A stretch of DNA of 64,000 nt from Apostichopus japonicus (lineage: Eukaryota; Echinodermata; Holothuroidea; Aspidochirotida; Stichopodidae), in assembly GCF_037975245.1 (NCBI RefSeq), contig NC_092567.1, positions 8,804,714 to 8,868,713 on the forward strand. Reading direction: 5' to 3'. The position numbers were made by a program, and so were the translations under genes. Numbering within the stretch: position 1 is the first letter of the stretch; each line of letters opens with the position of its first letter. The notes beneath the pieces were generated by a model that was given only the letters and a program-made list of their open reading frames with translations, was not told the DNA's origin and searched no databases. This document shows positions 40,084-51,814 of the stretch, in pieces.

Positions 40084-43000
40084 GATTGGATGGATGGATA
40101 TGATTTATAGGATGCATGGATACGATGGAATCATAGGATGGATAGATAGGATCGATATGATCGATGGATATAATGGATGGATAGGATGGATGAAAAGGAT
40201 GGATGGATAGGGTGGATGGATAGGATGGATATGATAGATAGAATGGATGGATGGATAGGATGGATGTATAGGATGGATGGATAGGTTGGATGGAAGGATG
40301 GATGGATATGCTAGATGTGATTGGTGGATAGGATGTATAGGATGGATGGATATGATGGATTGATAGATATGATGAATCGATAAGATGGATGGAGATGTAT
40401 AGGATAGATGGATACGATGCCTTCATAGGATGGATACATAAGATGGATAAGATGGATGGAGACGATGGAATGATAGGATGGATATGATGCATCGATACGA
40501 TGGAATGATAGGATGGATGGATAGGATGGATGGATGGATAGATATGATGGATTGATAAGCTTGATGGATATGATGTATAGGACAGATGTATAAAATTCAT
40601 TCATAGGATGGATAAATAGGATGGATAGGATGGATGGATACGATGGAATGATAAGATGGATAGATAGGATGGATATGATGCATCGATGCGATTGAATGAT
40701 AGGAGTGATGGATATGATGGATGGATATGATGCGTGGATATGATGAATGGATAAGGTGGATGGATAGGATGGATTGATATGATAGATAAGATGGATTGAT
40801 AGGATTAATGTATAGGATATATTGGATGTATAGGATAGATGGATAGGATGGATGGATAGGATGTATAGGATGCATTGGATATGATGAAATGATAGGATGG
40901 ATAGATAGGATGAATATAATGCATGGATATGATGGATGGATGGAATGGGTGGATAGGATGGATGTATATGATAGATAAGATGGATGGATAGGATGGATGT
41001 AAAGAATGTGTAGGAAGGATGGATAGGATGGATGGATATGTTAAATAGGATGGATGGATATGAAGGATGTATAGGATGTAAATAATAGATGGATAGGATG
41101 GATGGATAGATATGATGGATTGATAGGATAGATGGATAGGATGTATACGATATATAGATACGATGCATTCATAGGATGGATAGATAGGATGGATAGGATG
41201 GATAGGATTGATAGGATGGATAGGATGGATAGGATCGATGGATATGATGGATGGATAGGATGGATGGATAGGATGCATGGATACGATCGATGGAAAGGAT
41301 GGATGGACATGGTAGATGTGATTGGTGGATAGGATGTATAGGATGTATTGGATGGATGGATAGATATGATGGATCGATAGGATGGATGGATATGATGTAT
41401 AGGATAGATGAATACGATGCATTCATAGGATGGATAAATAGGATGGAAAGGATGGATGGATAGGATGGATGGATTGGATGGATGGATATGATTTATAGGA
41501 TGCATGGATACGGTGGAATCATAGGATGGATAGATAGGATCGATATGATCGATGGATATAATGGATGGATAGGATGGATGAAAAGGATGGATGGATAGGA
41601 TGGAAGGATGGATGGATATGATAGATGTGATTTGTGGATAGGATGTATAGGATGGATTGATATGATGGATGTATAGGATGTAAAGGATGGATGTATAGGA
41701 TGGATGGATAGATATGATGGATTGATATGATGGATGGATAGGATATATAGGATACATGGATACGATGCATTCATAGTATGGATAGATAGGATGGATAGGA
41801 TGGATGGATATATAGGATGGATAGAATGGATCTATTGGATGGATGAATAGGATGGATGAATATGATGTATAGAATAGATGCATATATTCGATGGATTGAT
41901 AGGATGGATATATAGGATGGATGTATAGGATGGATAGGATGGATCGATAGGATGGATGGATGTGATGTATGGCATATATGGATAGATTCGATGGATTTTT
42001 ATGATGCATCGATGCGATGAATGATAGGAGTGATGGATAGGATGGATGGATATGACGGATGGATAAGGTGGATGGATAGGATGGATTGCTATGATAGATA
42101 GGATGGATTGAAAGATTAAAGTATAGGATATATTGGATGTATAGGATAGATGGATAGGATGGAATGATAGGATGGATAGATAGGATGAATATAATGGATG
42201 GAAATGATGGATGGATATGATAGATAGGATGGATGGATAGGATGGATGTAAAGAATGTATAGGATGGATGGATAGGATGGATGGATATGTTAAATAGGAT
42301 GGATGGATATGAAGGATGTATAGGATGTAAATAATGGATGGATCGGATGGATGGATAGATATGATGGATTGATAGGATAGATGGATAGCATGTATGAGAT
42401 ATATAGATATGATGCATTCATAGGATCGATAGATAGGATGGATAGGATGGATGGATAGGATGGATGGATAGGATGAATGGATAGGATATATAGGATGCAT
42501 AGATACGATGGAATGATAGGATGGATAGATAGGATGGATGGATAGGATGGATGGATAGGATGGATGAATAGGATGGATGGATGGATATATATATAACACT
42601 ATACACTGGCGGATCCAGGACCTTTGTTTGGGAGGGGCCAAAGTGGCATTAGAGTGATATGTTAGAGGGGTCTAAGGGGAGGGAGGTGTAATTTTCTAAA
42701 ATATTTATTAAACAAAGTTGGGATCATCTTTCTCAAGAAATGTTATTTCTCATAGGTTATAGATTTCTTACAACCAGCCTGTAACTGCAAAATGGTGTTA
42801 AACTGTAAATCCTCATGCTCATACATTTACATAGCTCCCAACTCTTGAGAAGGCAAATGCTGGTCCATGCCACGAATCGCCGTCCTGGGGAGGGGTATAA
42901 GGGGAGGGGGTGTCCCCCTCCCCTTTTGAATTTTTTTGGAATCCTGGTGATGCCTACATGTAAAATGGTGGCACTTAGACATTTTCTGAGAAATATGCAT

Positions 43001-43364
43001 TTTTTTGTGTGTAACATCAAGAAATTGAATAGTAGGTGATAATTCATTCTTTCCCGTGGCATGAAAATGTTCGCTGCTCGCCCCAATGAAAAGAAATATA
43101 GGCTAATTTGAGGTCCAAATGATGCTGTAAAGGAGGTTTTATACTCTTTTATGCTAAATGCTAAAGAAATGACGGTTGCTAAGTCAAAATTTGATGCAAA
43201 TTTTTTTATGTATACTTGACAATTACAATGCGGTTTTTTTCGGACGCTTGTGCGGGTCAGCGGGTTTGGGTGTTAGAATGCGGGTCTAATTCCCGCAAAA
43301 TGCGGGTCAGTTGGGAGATCTGCATTTAATTTTAAATCAGAAAACGGAAAGGTTTAGACTAGTC

Positions 43365-44447
43365 CAGACGCGGTGGAACGGAAAAATTATTGGGGGCTAA
43401 TGTGTGGAGACTATCTAAGCGGAGCGCCACCATCGGTTGGCGCGGAGCGTACAATAAAATTTTAGGTTTTTTTCAAATCCCCAGATGGCCGGAAACGGAA
43501 CTTCCTGAGTGTTTTATGCTGCAAATACCTAGCCCTAAAATATGGGTCTCAAGCCTGCAATTTCTCAGATTGCACGAGAAAGTCTGTAAAAACATTGTAA
43601 TTTGTATATTCGATGGTGTTTAAAGAGAGTAGCTATTACTCGTAGTGTACTCGCAAGGACGTTTTTGAGTGTAGTAAGGGCAGTGGCGGAGCTAGGGGTA
43701 TTGGTCGGGGGGGGGGGGGCGCTTTCGACACTATCTAAGCGGAGCGCCACCACAGGTTGGCGCGGAGCGTACAGAAAATTTTTGAGTAAAGATACTCTAT
43801 AGATTGCAGGAAATGAGCCATTTCCGGGCCTTGCTAATTTACAGATAAACGGAGAATAAATAGGTGTCATTGCCATTTTGTCGGAAAATTACACCAACAG
43901 AGTATGACAAATGTCAATAGGTAGATGAGAGCGCAATAAAATAGTCAATAATCGCGAATAAGTAAAAAGTAGTGAAAAGCTGAAAAGGGCGCCAGCAGTC
44001 CCTTTGAGTCCGTAAGGGGGGGGGAGGGTTGCATCCGCCCCCTGATCGTATGGACGCTCCGCCACTGAGTAAGTGGATGTTGGAGAACTGGCTGAAATGA
44101 GGCAAGTCATTGTCCTAAGACGAAGTTGTGTTGCGCTTACCGGTATACTTACACTCACTGCTTCCACTTTTCACTGGCGTGAAGACGCGGTTGGGGTGAA
44201 AATGTGGTCTATAGCCAGGGGACGGGCCGAGGGTCCCCCAGCATTTACTAAAATTATTACACCTATATAGTATACGTGTGCATCGGACAGATCGACAAGT
44301 ATGCATTGAAAAATTGGCAGATGCACGTTTCGGAGCCTTGGTAAATATTGGGGGTTGGGGGCTTATCATGCATTTGCCCCCTCAACTTTTGCATTGGGGG
44401 TGGGGCTAGAGCCCCCCAAGCCCCCCCCCCCGGTTCCGCCGCCACTG
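43365..44447. mobile_element. Middle hAT-type element of the nest, 1,083 bp, perfect 8-bp target duplication
   Basis: It is flanked by perfect GACTAGTC direct repeats (43357-43364 and 44448-44455). The ends are related inverted repeats: CAGACGCGGTGGAACGG at the left and CAGTGGCGGCGGAACCG as the reverse complement of the right. It contains a GCGCCA...TGGCGC core at 43410-43452 and a complete third element at 43681-44067. Removing it leaves the outer element continuous across GACTAGTC. Confidence 0.85.
43681..44067 (+). mobile_element. Innermost hAT-type element of the nest, 387 bp
   Basis: The ends are 12-bp inverted repeats CAGTGGCGGAGC. Flanking octamers AGTAAGGG (43673-43680) and AGTAAGTG (44068-44075) match at 7 of 8. 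It belongs to the same family as 32553-32925 but in the opposite orientation, sharing the core at 43730-43772 and the stretch read as CGCGATTATTGAC in the other copies. It is non-autonomous. Confidence 0.85.
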
Positions 44448-44596
44448 GACTAGTCTACCACTGCTATTCCTCTCGATTTTTTTAATTTCCAAACATATGA
44501 TTTAGCGGATGTTCGGAAACACTTTTTGGCTCGCCTTTGGGGGGGCATGGCCCCCTTGCCCCCCCCCCCCCCCTTGGATCCGCCAGTGATACTATA

Positions 44597-46678
44597 CCGG
44601 TATAAAACTAACAATAACAAACTAAAAATTAAGTTGATGTAGAAAGACATTCGAGAAATTGTGGACGTCGGTGTTACGGTCTTTAATGTTTTCCTACGCA
44701 ATTTAAATGTGTATTATTCACATTAGACTGGAAATGTATCCTTATTGCTCTTTGAATCGTGAAACTTTCTGTAAAGACAATTTCTCTGGTCCTGTCAATT
44801 GTGTATACTATCAATGTCATTCATGCTCTCTCCACAATTATCTTCCTAGTTCACGGACACTTGTTTACCTTTTACCTTGTATAAGAAGCCGTTTCACACT
44901 TCCTGCACAGTTGAAATGCATGTAAACCTAAATTAATAGGATGTAGCTCACTGCGTCACTGAATTATACGCAGGTTACATCTAGGACTAGGGCTTCACTG
45001 TGTAATTCGGGGGAATGGTTGTGATTTCAGACCTAATTTAATACAGAAGAAATTATAGCTAACGTTTATAATATTAATACTTTATACTAGGCATAGTCAA
45101 TTACGACCACATATGAGGTTGTTTTGTGTTTCCTATAAAGCATATATCCCCAAACTTCAAAGCGTACCTCTATTAAAGATGAAATAAACATATTCCAACA
45201 GGTACAAATAACTAACTTTGAAACTTTGCTTATAATAAGTAACCTAAGTTATAATGTGATATGTCACTCCTCATAATAGTGAATAACCTTTTCTTTGATG
45301 TCATCGTATCGGTGTACATGTGTAATGGAAGCACACAACGGGTGATGTGTGTACTATAAGGATTTGCAATATAGACGTGTAATAGTGTGCTGTTCATAAC
45401 ACACAAGTCGGAAACATTTCAGCCAAAATACAATCTACCAAATCCTCACAACTGAATGAATAATTATAACAGAAACTCTTTGTGATTGTCTCCGTTACAT
45501 TGGGCGATGAATACCAGTGCTGCTTTGTTCAACTAACCGATTTAGAAATAACACCTAAATACCATTGTTGCTTGCTACCGTCATACATCATTGACTAAGA
45601 CAGACTGCACACACTATAAAGGAATTGGTCGTGATTAGCTGGGTTGTACCAATTTTTGCGTTTCTCCAAAGTAAAACTAATAATATGAACTTTACAAGGA
45701 AGTTCAAATGACTATGACGAGTAGAGGTTGGATTTAAGCAGTATTACTTTTTAAGGACAAATTTAATGTACATTTCTAAAAACCAATATTTTAACCGTTG
45801 GCTGTTATTCAAGCCATGTATAAATATAACAGAACTATGCACTGAATTGCTAAAACAGATGTACATTTGTTAAGACGTTGTCAATAAGGCAATAGCATCG
45901 CTTCCATTATATACATCAGGCTAGCAAGACATGCCATCCTAACATATACCTATACTTTACTGTATAACATGAACCTACCCAGCAATCGCTCCCCCCTCCC
46001 CACCCCCCCCCCCCCTTGAGTACCCCGAAAATTAAATCTAATTAAAAGCAGGAAGTATCATCTAAAGCACTCTTTTCAGGTTGAAGAAAGCTAAGCGACC
46101 CTCCTCAATCTTCCTCCTGAAAGTTGGTCTGCCACGTACGGAGGCTGAATAAAGACATAGGAAGGGGTAAAAAGGTTTACTTTTATCTTTAAATTTTGAC
46201 TTTTAATCTCAAAATTTTGACTTTGAAAGTCAACATTTTGGCATTTTTTTGTGACTTTTGAACTCATAATTTGGAGATAAAAAAAGGTGAACAATTGTAA
46301 ACTTAAAGTAAAAATTTTTGAGACAAAAATGTTGAGATTTTGGGACACCTTATTTTCTCACCTTGGTTCTTACTAAGTCAGCCAATATACGTAATACAAT
46401 ACTCTCATGATTGTTCACTTTCTGCAACGTGGGAGTCATTTTGGGCAAATATTTTCTTTGTACCTCATATCGCTTCGAAGTGTTATAATGTTCCTTTTGT
46501 GAGAAGTGCCCCTTTTAAAATTCTTCCCCCTCCCCTTCATATTCCAATTTCTGCTCTATACATTACTGCTTAACTGTGGGATATATATTACTGTAGAGGT
46601 TAGGATTCCGCTTACCATGGGAACCCTATTGAACTGGTATAAGTTTTGTATAGAGCACTTTTACCGTTCTTCATCGGT
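44597..46678. other. Non-coding stretch, no gene called
   Basis: An ORF at 44707-44925 gives a cysteine-containing peptide of 73 residues without recognisable spacing. A C homopolymer lies near 45988-46016. The segment 46180-46320 is built from short variants of TTTTGACTTTT and its complement, a degenerate simple repeat. Confidence 0.4.
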
Positions 46679-46762
46679 CTATGGACGTAATATGTGATTC
46701 GTGTTAGTCGTGAATCTACTCTATGGACGTAATATGTGATTCGTGTTAGTCGTGAATCTATA
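46679..46762. repeat. Two tandem copies of a 42-bp unit
   Basis: Units 46679-46720 and 46721-46762 begin CTATGGACGTAATATGTGAT and are identical except for the last two bases. It lies about 80 bp before the second GGATG array element. Confidence 0.9.
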
Positions 46763-46843
46763 TAGCGATTCCTGTGACAGAAAGAAGAAGAAGAAGAAAC
46801 CATAAGATACAAGACCCAGCCCGCACTTTGTGCATGGCTGGGT

Positions 46844-46934
46844 AAAAAAATGGCTTCTGATCTTAAGACTAAGAAAATGTATGTGGTGACGATGGTTCAA
46901 TTCAAACGTAATCTCTGTATGTATATACATTAAA
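46844..46934 (+). repeat. Left flank shared by both GGATG satellite arrays (copy 2)
   Basis: This matches 37717-37807, starting at the A7 run and continuing to the edge of the array. See the entry at 37717. Confidence 0.7.
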
Positions 46935-46935
46935 T

Positions 46936-47921
46936 ATGGATAGGATGGATGGATAAGATGTATGGGATTGATCGGAAGGATGGATGGATAGGATGGATGG
47001 ATACATATGATGGATAGGATGAATTTATAGGATGGATGGATAGATAGGATGGATAGGATGGATGGTTAGGATGGATGGATAGAATCGATGTATAGTATGG
47101 ATCGATATAATTTGATGGATAGGATGGATGGATGGATGGATGCATAATATGGATAGGATGGATATGATGGATGGATAGGATGTATGGATACGATGGAGAG
47201 GATGCATGGATAGGAAGGCGAGGATGGATAGATGGATATGATAGATGGATAGCATGGATGTTTAGGATGGATGGGTAATATGGATAGGAAGGATGGATGG
47301 ATAAGATGGATTGATAGGATGTATAGGATGGATTAATAGGATGGATAGGATGGATATATATAATGGATAGATATGATATATGGATAGGATGAATGGATAA
47401 AATGGATGGATAGGATTAATAGGATGGATGGATAGGATGGATGGATGGATGAGATGGATGGATTGGGTGGATAAATACGATCAATGGCTAGGACGGATGG
47501 ATAGGATGGATGGATAGGATGGGTATATAGGATTAATGTATTGGATGGATTGATAGGATAGATGAATAGGATGGATAGAATAGATGGATAAGATGGATGG
47601 ATAAGATTGATCGGATGGATGGAAAGGATGGATGGATAGGATGAATGGATGTGATGAATTTATATGATGTATGGATAATCTGCATTCGATCGATGGAATG
47701 ATTTGGATGTATAGGATGAATTGATATAATGGATGGATATTATGGATGGATAGGATGGATGTATAGGATGGATGGATATGATAGATGGATAAGATGGATG
47801 GATAGGATTGATCTGATAAGATCGCAATTGGATGGGTGTAAAGAATGTGTAGCTATAATTGGATGGATAGGATGTATAGGATGGATGGATAGGATGGATA
47901 GGATAGATGGATTAGATGGAT
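46936..47921. repeat. Second GGATA/GGATG satellite array, about 1 kb
   Basis: It has the same GGAT-based irregular repeat as 37830-42588 and the same left flank. It ends at a non-repetitive right flank (starting near 47922) that contains CTGTATCTGTAT. The right flank of the first array is not available for comparison because a hAT-type element sits there. Confidence 0.93.
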
Positions 47922-48826
47922 CATTGTATACGCAGAGCCAATACAAAGTCCTAACTGTATCTGTATTTCATAACGCTGTGTTTTGCCGTAAATTAATTAG
48001 ATGATAGTTGAAAAAACTAGTGCATTTCCAATCGCCAATTTGGTATTGTTGAAAAAAGCATCATCTAGCCAATTTTACCTAAAAATGTGCATTTTTCTCC
48101 TGTAACTAGACATGAAAAAGGCGCAAAATTCAATGGAGATTTATCACAAAATACGACAAAAATAGAACTTTTTACTGCTTTATTACGAAAATAAATGTTG
48201 TGAGATTAACCTTACCGCGTCATGGTGGCTGATGACGCCTTCTTTTGCATTATTCAAACATTTAAACCAGAGGGGTAGGTCGCAAGCAGTTTTGCAAAAT
48301 TTCTTATGTCTGGCCTTCAGTTTTATGGGGGCGGGCTACAAGAAAACTGCTCTCTGAGCTCATTAACTCACTCGTTGAGGTCTGACTGTAGGCCTATGTC
48401 TACTTTGACCAAAACATGGGCTCGGCCTTTTTTCATTACAAAGATTTGAGATACAACTGAGGGCGCTACTGGCAAATACCTCAGAATTATTTCAACCTGT
48501 CTAGCCTAACTGCTTCCTAAGCTAGTAACTAGTAGTACAAGTAGGTGTATAAGCCCCAAAGTCTTAGGTTGTCTACTACTGGATGTCACCTACAATAAAC
48601 GATATTCAGTGCTAGCGAACAAGAATTTAATCGTCATCCGTCACATAACGAACACATATTCGATCCCGTAGTAGTATCCAGTGATAGTAGTACTATATAG
48701 CAGTACTATCCAGTGATAGTAGGCTAATCATATAATATATCACACGCTAGGACCTAAACTGTTTGAAACGTGGTAACGAACTTAGCCGATTATACTATCT
48801 CTGTACAGCCTTAGTACTGTACAGTA
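47922..48826. other. Non-coding stretch, nothing recognised
   Basis: The sequence contains a short local repeat of CAGTGATAGTAG-type words near 48670-48720. There is no gene-like structure. Confidence 0.4.
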
Positions 48827-49063
48827 CAGTATTGCGAAGTTCGGAACACTGCGAAGTTCGGACACCCCTAAGAAATGCACGATTTTACCCTGATAACCTA
48901 CAGCAAGAGCCAATTTCACGAAAAACTACGAAGCTGCAGCTATTTCCTCTCCAAAATAACCTGTGTGCTAGCAAGTACTTACATATTTGTCTCTAAAAGG
49001 AAGTTATAGTTTTCGGGTTGTTTAAATCTTAGGTGTCCGAACTTCGAAGTGTCCATGCTACTG
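48827..49063 (+). mobile_element. CGAAGTTCG-ended non-autonomous element, short copy (237 bp)
   Basis: It starts CAGTATTGCGAAGTTCGG and ends with ACTTCGAAGTGTCCATGCTACTG. It matches both ends of the 489-bp element at 51326-51814, which lies in the opposite orientation; the middle is deleted here. The inverted termini share CAGTA plus CGAAGTTCG. The target duplication is not clear. No ORF is conserved between copies. Confidence 0.6.
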
Positions 49064-49290
49064 CAATTCGACCATTTCTCTGCAAACCCTGACTTCACAT
49101 AAAGCTGCCAAAAATGCATCAAATCAGTCAAAATCTTTGAAAAGTTTCAAATGAAAAACATATTGTTACCTTATAGAGCCTAGATGATAAACTTCCGCAG
49201 GGAAATTGAATCAACAGTAAAAAGATAGTTTTGGATTCATAAACCTTAATTAGATTTCGTTTACGAACCATTTTGTGAATGGTCCTGGCC

Positions 49291-50078
49291 GCGTAATTTT
49301 TTTTCCTAGGAGGGTTAGGGGCAATTATCATATATAGGCGTAACCAGACCCTCGCGCATGCGTGTTACTCGTAAAAAGTTTTATGGCTAGTAGTAGTACA
49401 TACAGTGTGTGCGACGCGATTCAAATTTTGCACATGTATACGTATATGCGTTCATGCAGCGATGGAGACCTGTTCGACTGACACCCAGATTTTAGACACA
49501 ATGTACGGATTTCATATGTTGTCATCAATGTGCGCGACGGACATTAATTTAATGGTTTGGTTAATGTTAATCTGCTAGCATACATTACATGCATTTCTAG
49601 CTTCACGGTAAACTTTAATGTTACGGTAAACATTAAAATTCTACACATGATACTAATATAGTAGGCCAACATACAAAATTAAGCCTGCTTTTATGAACTA
49701 TCAGTTCTATCAGATATTACTATCAGATATTAAATCACCAGCCGCAGACTATTAAGTCCCCTACATTAGCCACAACATCTCCAGAAAATTAATAATTGAA
49801 GTGACGATTTGATCGCGCTTTAATTTGTATTTCTTTAGCTTGCGTCCCATCACTTATATTATTCAATTCTCACTTGGTAATCCTTGGCCAAAAAGCAACT
49901 GCATTACGTGTAAATCTGTATAGCGGAGATCTTGCTTTGTACAGCGTACATAGTGCCCACACGTGTATTACAGCGATCAATGAGTAACGCGTGTGTATGA
50001 GTAACACGCATGCGCGAGGGTTTGGATACGCCTATATATGATAATTGCCCCTAACCCTCCTAGGAAAAAAAATTACGC
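49291..50078. mobile_element. Mutator-like non-autonomous element, 788 bp, 9-bp target duplication
   Basis: The long terminal inverted repeats are about 80 bp (49291-49370 and 49999-50078), beginning GCGTAATTTTTTTTCCTAGG, and differ at only about two positions. They are flanked by perfect 9-bp direct repeats GTCCTGGCC (49282-49290 and 50079-50087). Long TIRs and a 9-bp duplication are the hallmarks of MULE-type elements. The interior (about 630 bp) has no transposase. TIR identity indicates relatively recent activity. Confidence 0.85.
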
Positions 50079-50087
50079 GTCCTGGCC

Positions 50088-51325
50088 ACAAACTTTTACG
50101 GGATTCTTACCCTCAACTTCATGGAGTTTGGAAAGCCGAAATTGCAAATAAATCAGTTCATATCCCTACACTAGTTTGGAGTGCCCTAATTGCAAATAAA
50201 CGAGTGCATATCCCGTCCTACACTAGCATATTTTGAGGGAAAAAAAGTTTGTATTTAAAGTACCTTTGTTAACAGGTACTTGTGGTTACGAGTCATGCAA
50301 TTGACTAGTTTTGCATAATTCTACTAGGTAAAGTCAACTGATATTCTTATAATCCTTGTTTGTGAATGTATATAGTGCTCTGATCTTAGCTGGTGATGTC
50401 ACTAATCATCCTTTGCGAGATGGACACCAGTCTATTGCAGAGTACCGATGGAGATGCAGCCTATAGATGTATCTATTATTGTTTGTCCCGAACATATTTA
50501 GTTATATAGAGGCATATTAACTGGGAGAGGGGGGGGGGGGGAACGTCTTCATATTGTTATGGTACGGTATCATGGATAGGCCTAGTGGTAGGCTTACGTG
50601 GGCTTGTTATTCACGTTCTACTTGCCAGATATAAACTTTATTGAGAAATTGATTGATAGAATTGGGACAGGGCCCACCTTCACGGGTCACTTCTCGCATA
50701 ACGAATGGGATTTCTCCGCGACGGAATACCTCGCGACGAAATGAATTTGGATAACCGAATGAACTTGGACAACGGAATGAAATTGAAGAACGGAGTGAAA
50801 TTAGACGACGGGAGTTTCCTCGAATGCAACTTAAGTTTCCGCGACGGCAACCTACTGTAAGTTCTCGCGACGGCAACATATTCTAGCTGCACTGAACTGT
50901 AACATAAATCATAAATGTGGTACAAACGGCGTGCATTACGATTGACCTTAACCTTTGACGTTGAATTTATGAAACGCCTAACCATGTTTTTACATAAAGT
51001 TTACCTTCCGCTCGCACACATAAACTGTATGCTTGTTCAAGCCTCAAGGTACGGTAGGTGCTTGCAAACTATGGTTCGTTAGTATGCAGCCATTATTTTA
51101 CGCGCTGGTACAAACATGATCTTTCCGTGTTCGCTTTCTCTACATATATGCTTCAAAACACTGGTACTTACATCTTGATAATTCGAGTTGGTAACTATAA
51201 GTTGAACACAGGCAAGTGTTTATCATTTTATTTATTAATTAATATCTAGGAGACTAGGACTTGAACAATTTGACTATTATTATCATATTAAATGTCTTCT
51301 ACATCTAATAGTAATAATACAAGTA
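50088..51325. other. Non-coding stretch, nothing firmly recognised
   Basis: A G homopolymer lies near 50529-50541. The segment 50690-50880 contains several variants of the word CGACGGAA/CGACGGCAA, a degenerate short repeat that creates spurious ORFs on the minus strand. There is no gene. Confidence 0.4.
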
Positions 51326-51814
51326 CAGTAGGATGGTGACTTCGAAGTTCGCCCACTTAAGACTTAAAACACCCCAAAACTAAATCTTCTGGTATAAATC
51401 ATTTGAAAATATACTTCATATGGTGGGAGAATTTTGTTATAGTACGATACACGGCCAAACTTTCTTTCCTGCAAACTGTTTTCACGTTGTTTTCCAAGAA
51501 GATTCTTCGTGATTGTGGAACTGGTATTTCTTGCTAGAGTATTGCGAATTTCGGCCACGCAACCTACAGTGTGGCGCTGGTAAAAATTGGTGGCGCTGTT
51601 GCTCTTTCAGTAATTATAACAGACTTCATAGATCTTCGTCATTTTATTGACAAATATGTAAGTAATTTCTTGCACACGGGTCATTTTGGAGAGAAAATAA
51701 CTGTAGCTTCGTACTTTTTGGTGAAATTTGGCTCTTCCTGTAGGTTTTCATGGTGAAAATCGTGTATTTCTTAGGGTGCCCGAACTTCGCAGTATGGCGA
51801 ACTTCGCAATACTG
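51326..51814 (-). mobile_element. CGAAGTTCG-ended non-autonomous element, long copy (489 bp)
   Basis: It is the inverted relative of 48827-49063. The left end reads CAGTAGGATGGTGACTTCG and the right end, reverse complemented, CAGTATTGCGAAGTTCG. The interior of about 250 bp is absent from the short copy. With the copy at 48827 it brackets the Mutator-like element, but each copy has its own two ends, so they are independent insertions rather than TIRs of a 3-kb element. Confidence 0.6.

Larger units (their letters stand above)
37830..42588. repeat. Large GGATA/GGATG satellite array, about 4.76 kb
   Basis: This is an irregular array of GGAT-based pentamers and tetramers (ATGGATAGG variants), starting with a GATACAGATA tract and ending in a short (TA)n at the boundary of a hAT-type element. 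It contains higher-order repeats, including a 510-bp near-identical duplication and longer-range copies (for example 40040-40200 with 41420-41600, and 40980-41130 with 42240-42390). The long His/Pro/Ser/Ile ORFs on the minus strand (up to 458 codons) are translations of the repeat, not genes. Confidence 0.95.
42604..44588. mobile_element. Outer hAT-type element of a three-level nest, 1,985 bp
   Basis: The ends are perfect 14-bp inverted repeats CACTGGCGGATCCA. Flanking octamers ACACTATA (42596-42603) and ATACTATA (44589-44596) match at 7 of 8. The element inserted at the right edge of the GGATG satellite. Its own sequence is 42604-43364 plus 44448-44588; the rest is a later insertion. It has G/C-rich homopolymer stretches near both ends. 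There is no transposase; the ORFs of up to 109 codons inside have no recognisable domain. Confidence 0.8.

Noticed and set aside
37803-42641. Many long minus-strand ORFs (up to 458 codons) rich in His, Pro, Ser, Ile and Tyr
   Set aside because: They are translations of the GGATA/GGATG satellite, open in several overlapping frames at once and without any structure independent of the repeat.
48827-51814. A single 3-kb transposon with the CGAAGTTCG sequences as terminal inverted repeats
   Set aside because: Each CGAAGTTCG copy has both of its own ends, so they are two separate insertions in opposite orientation; the Mutator-like element between them has its own TIRs and 9-bp target duplication.
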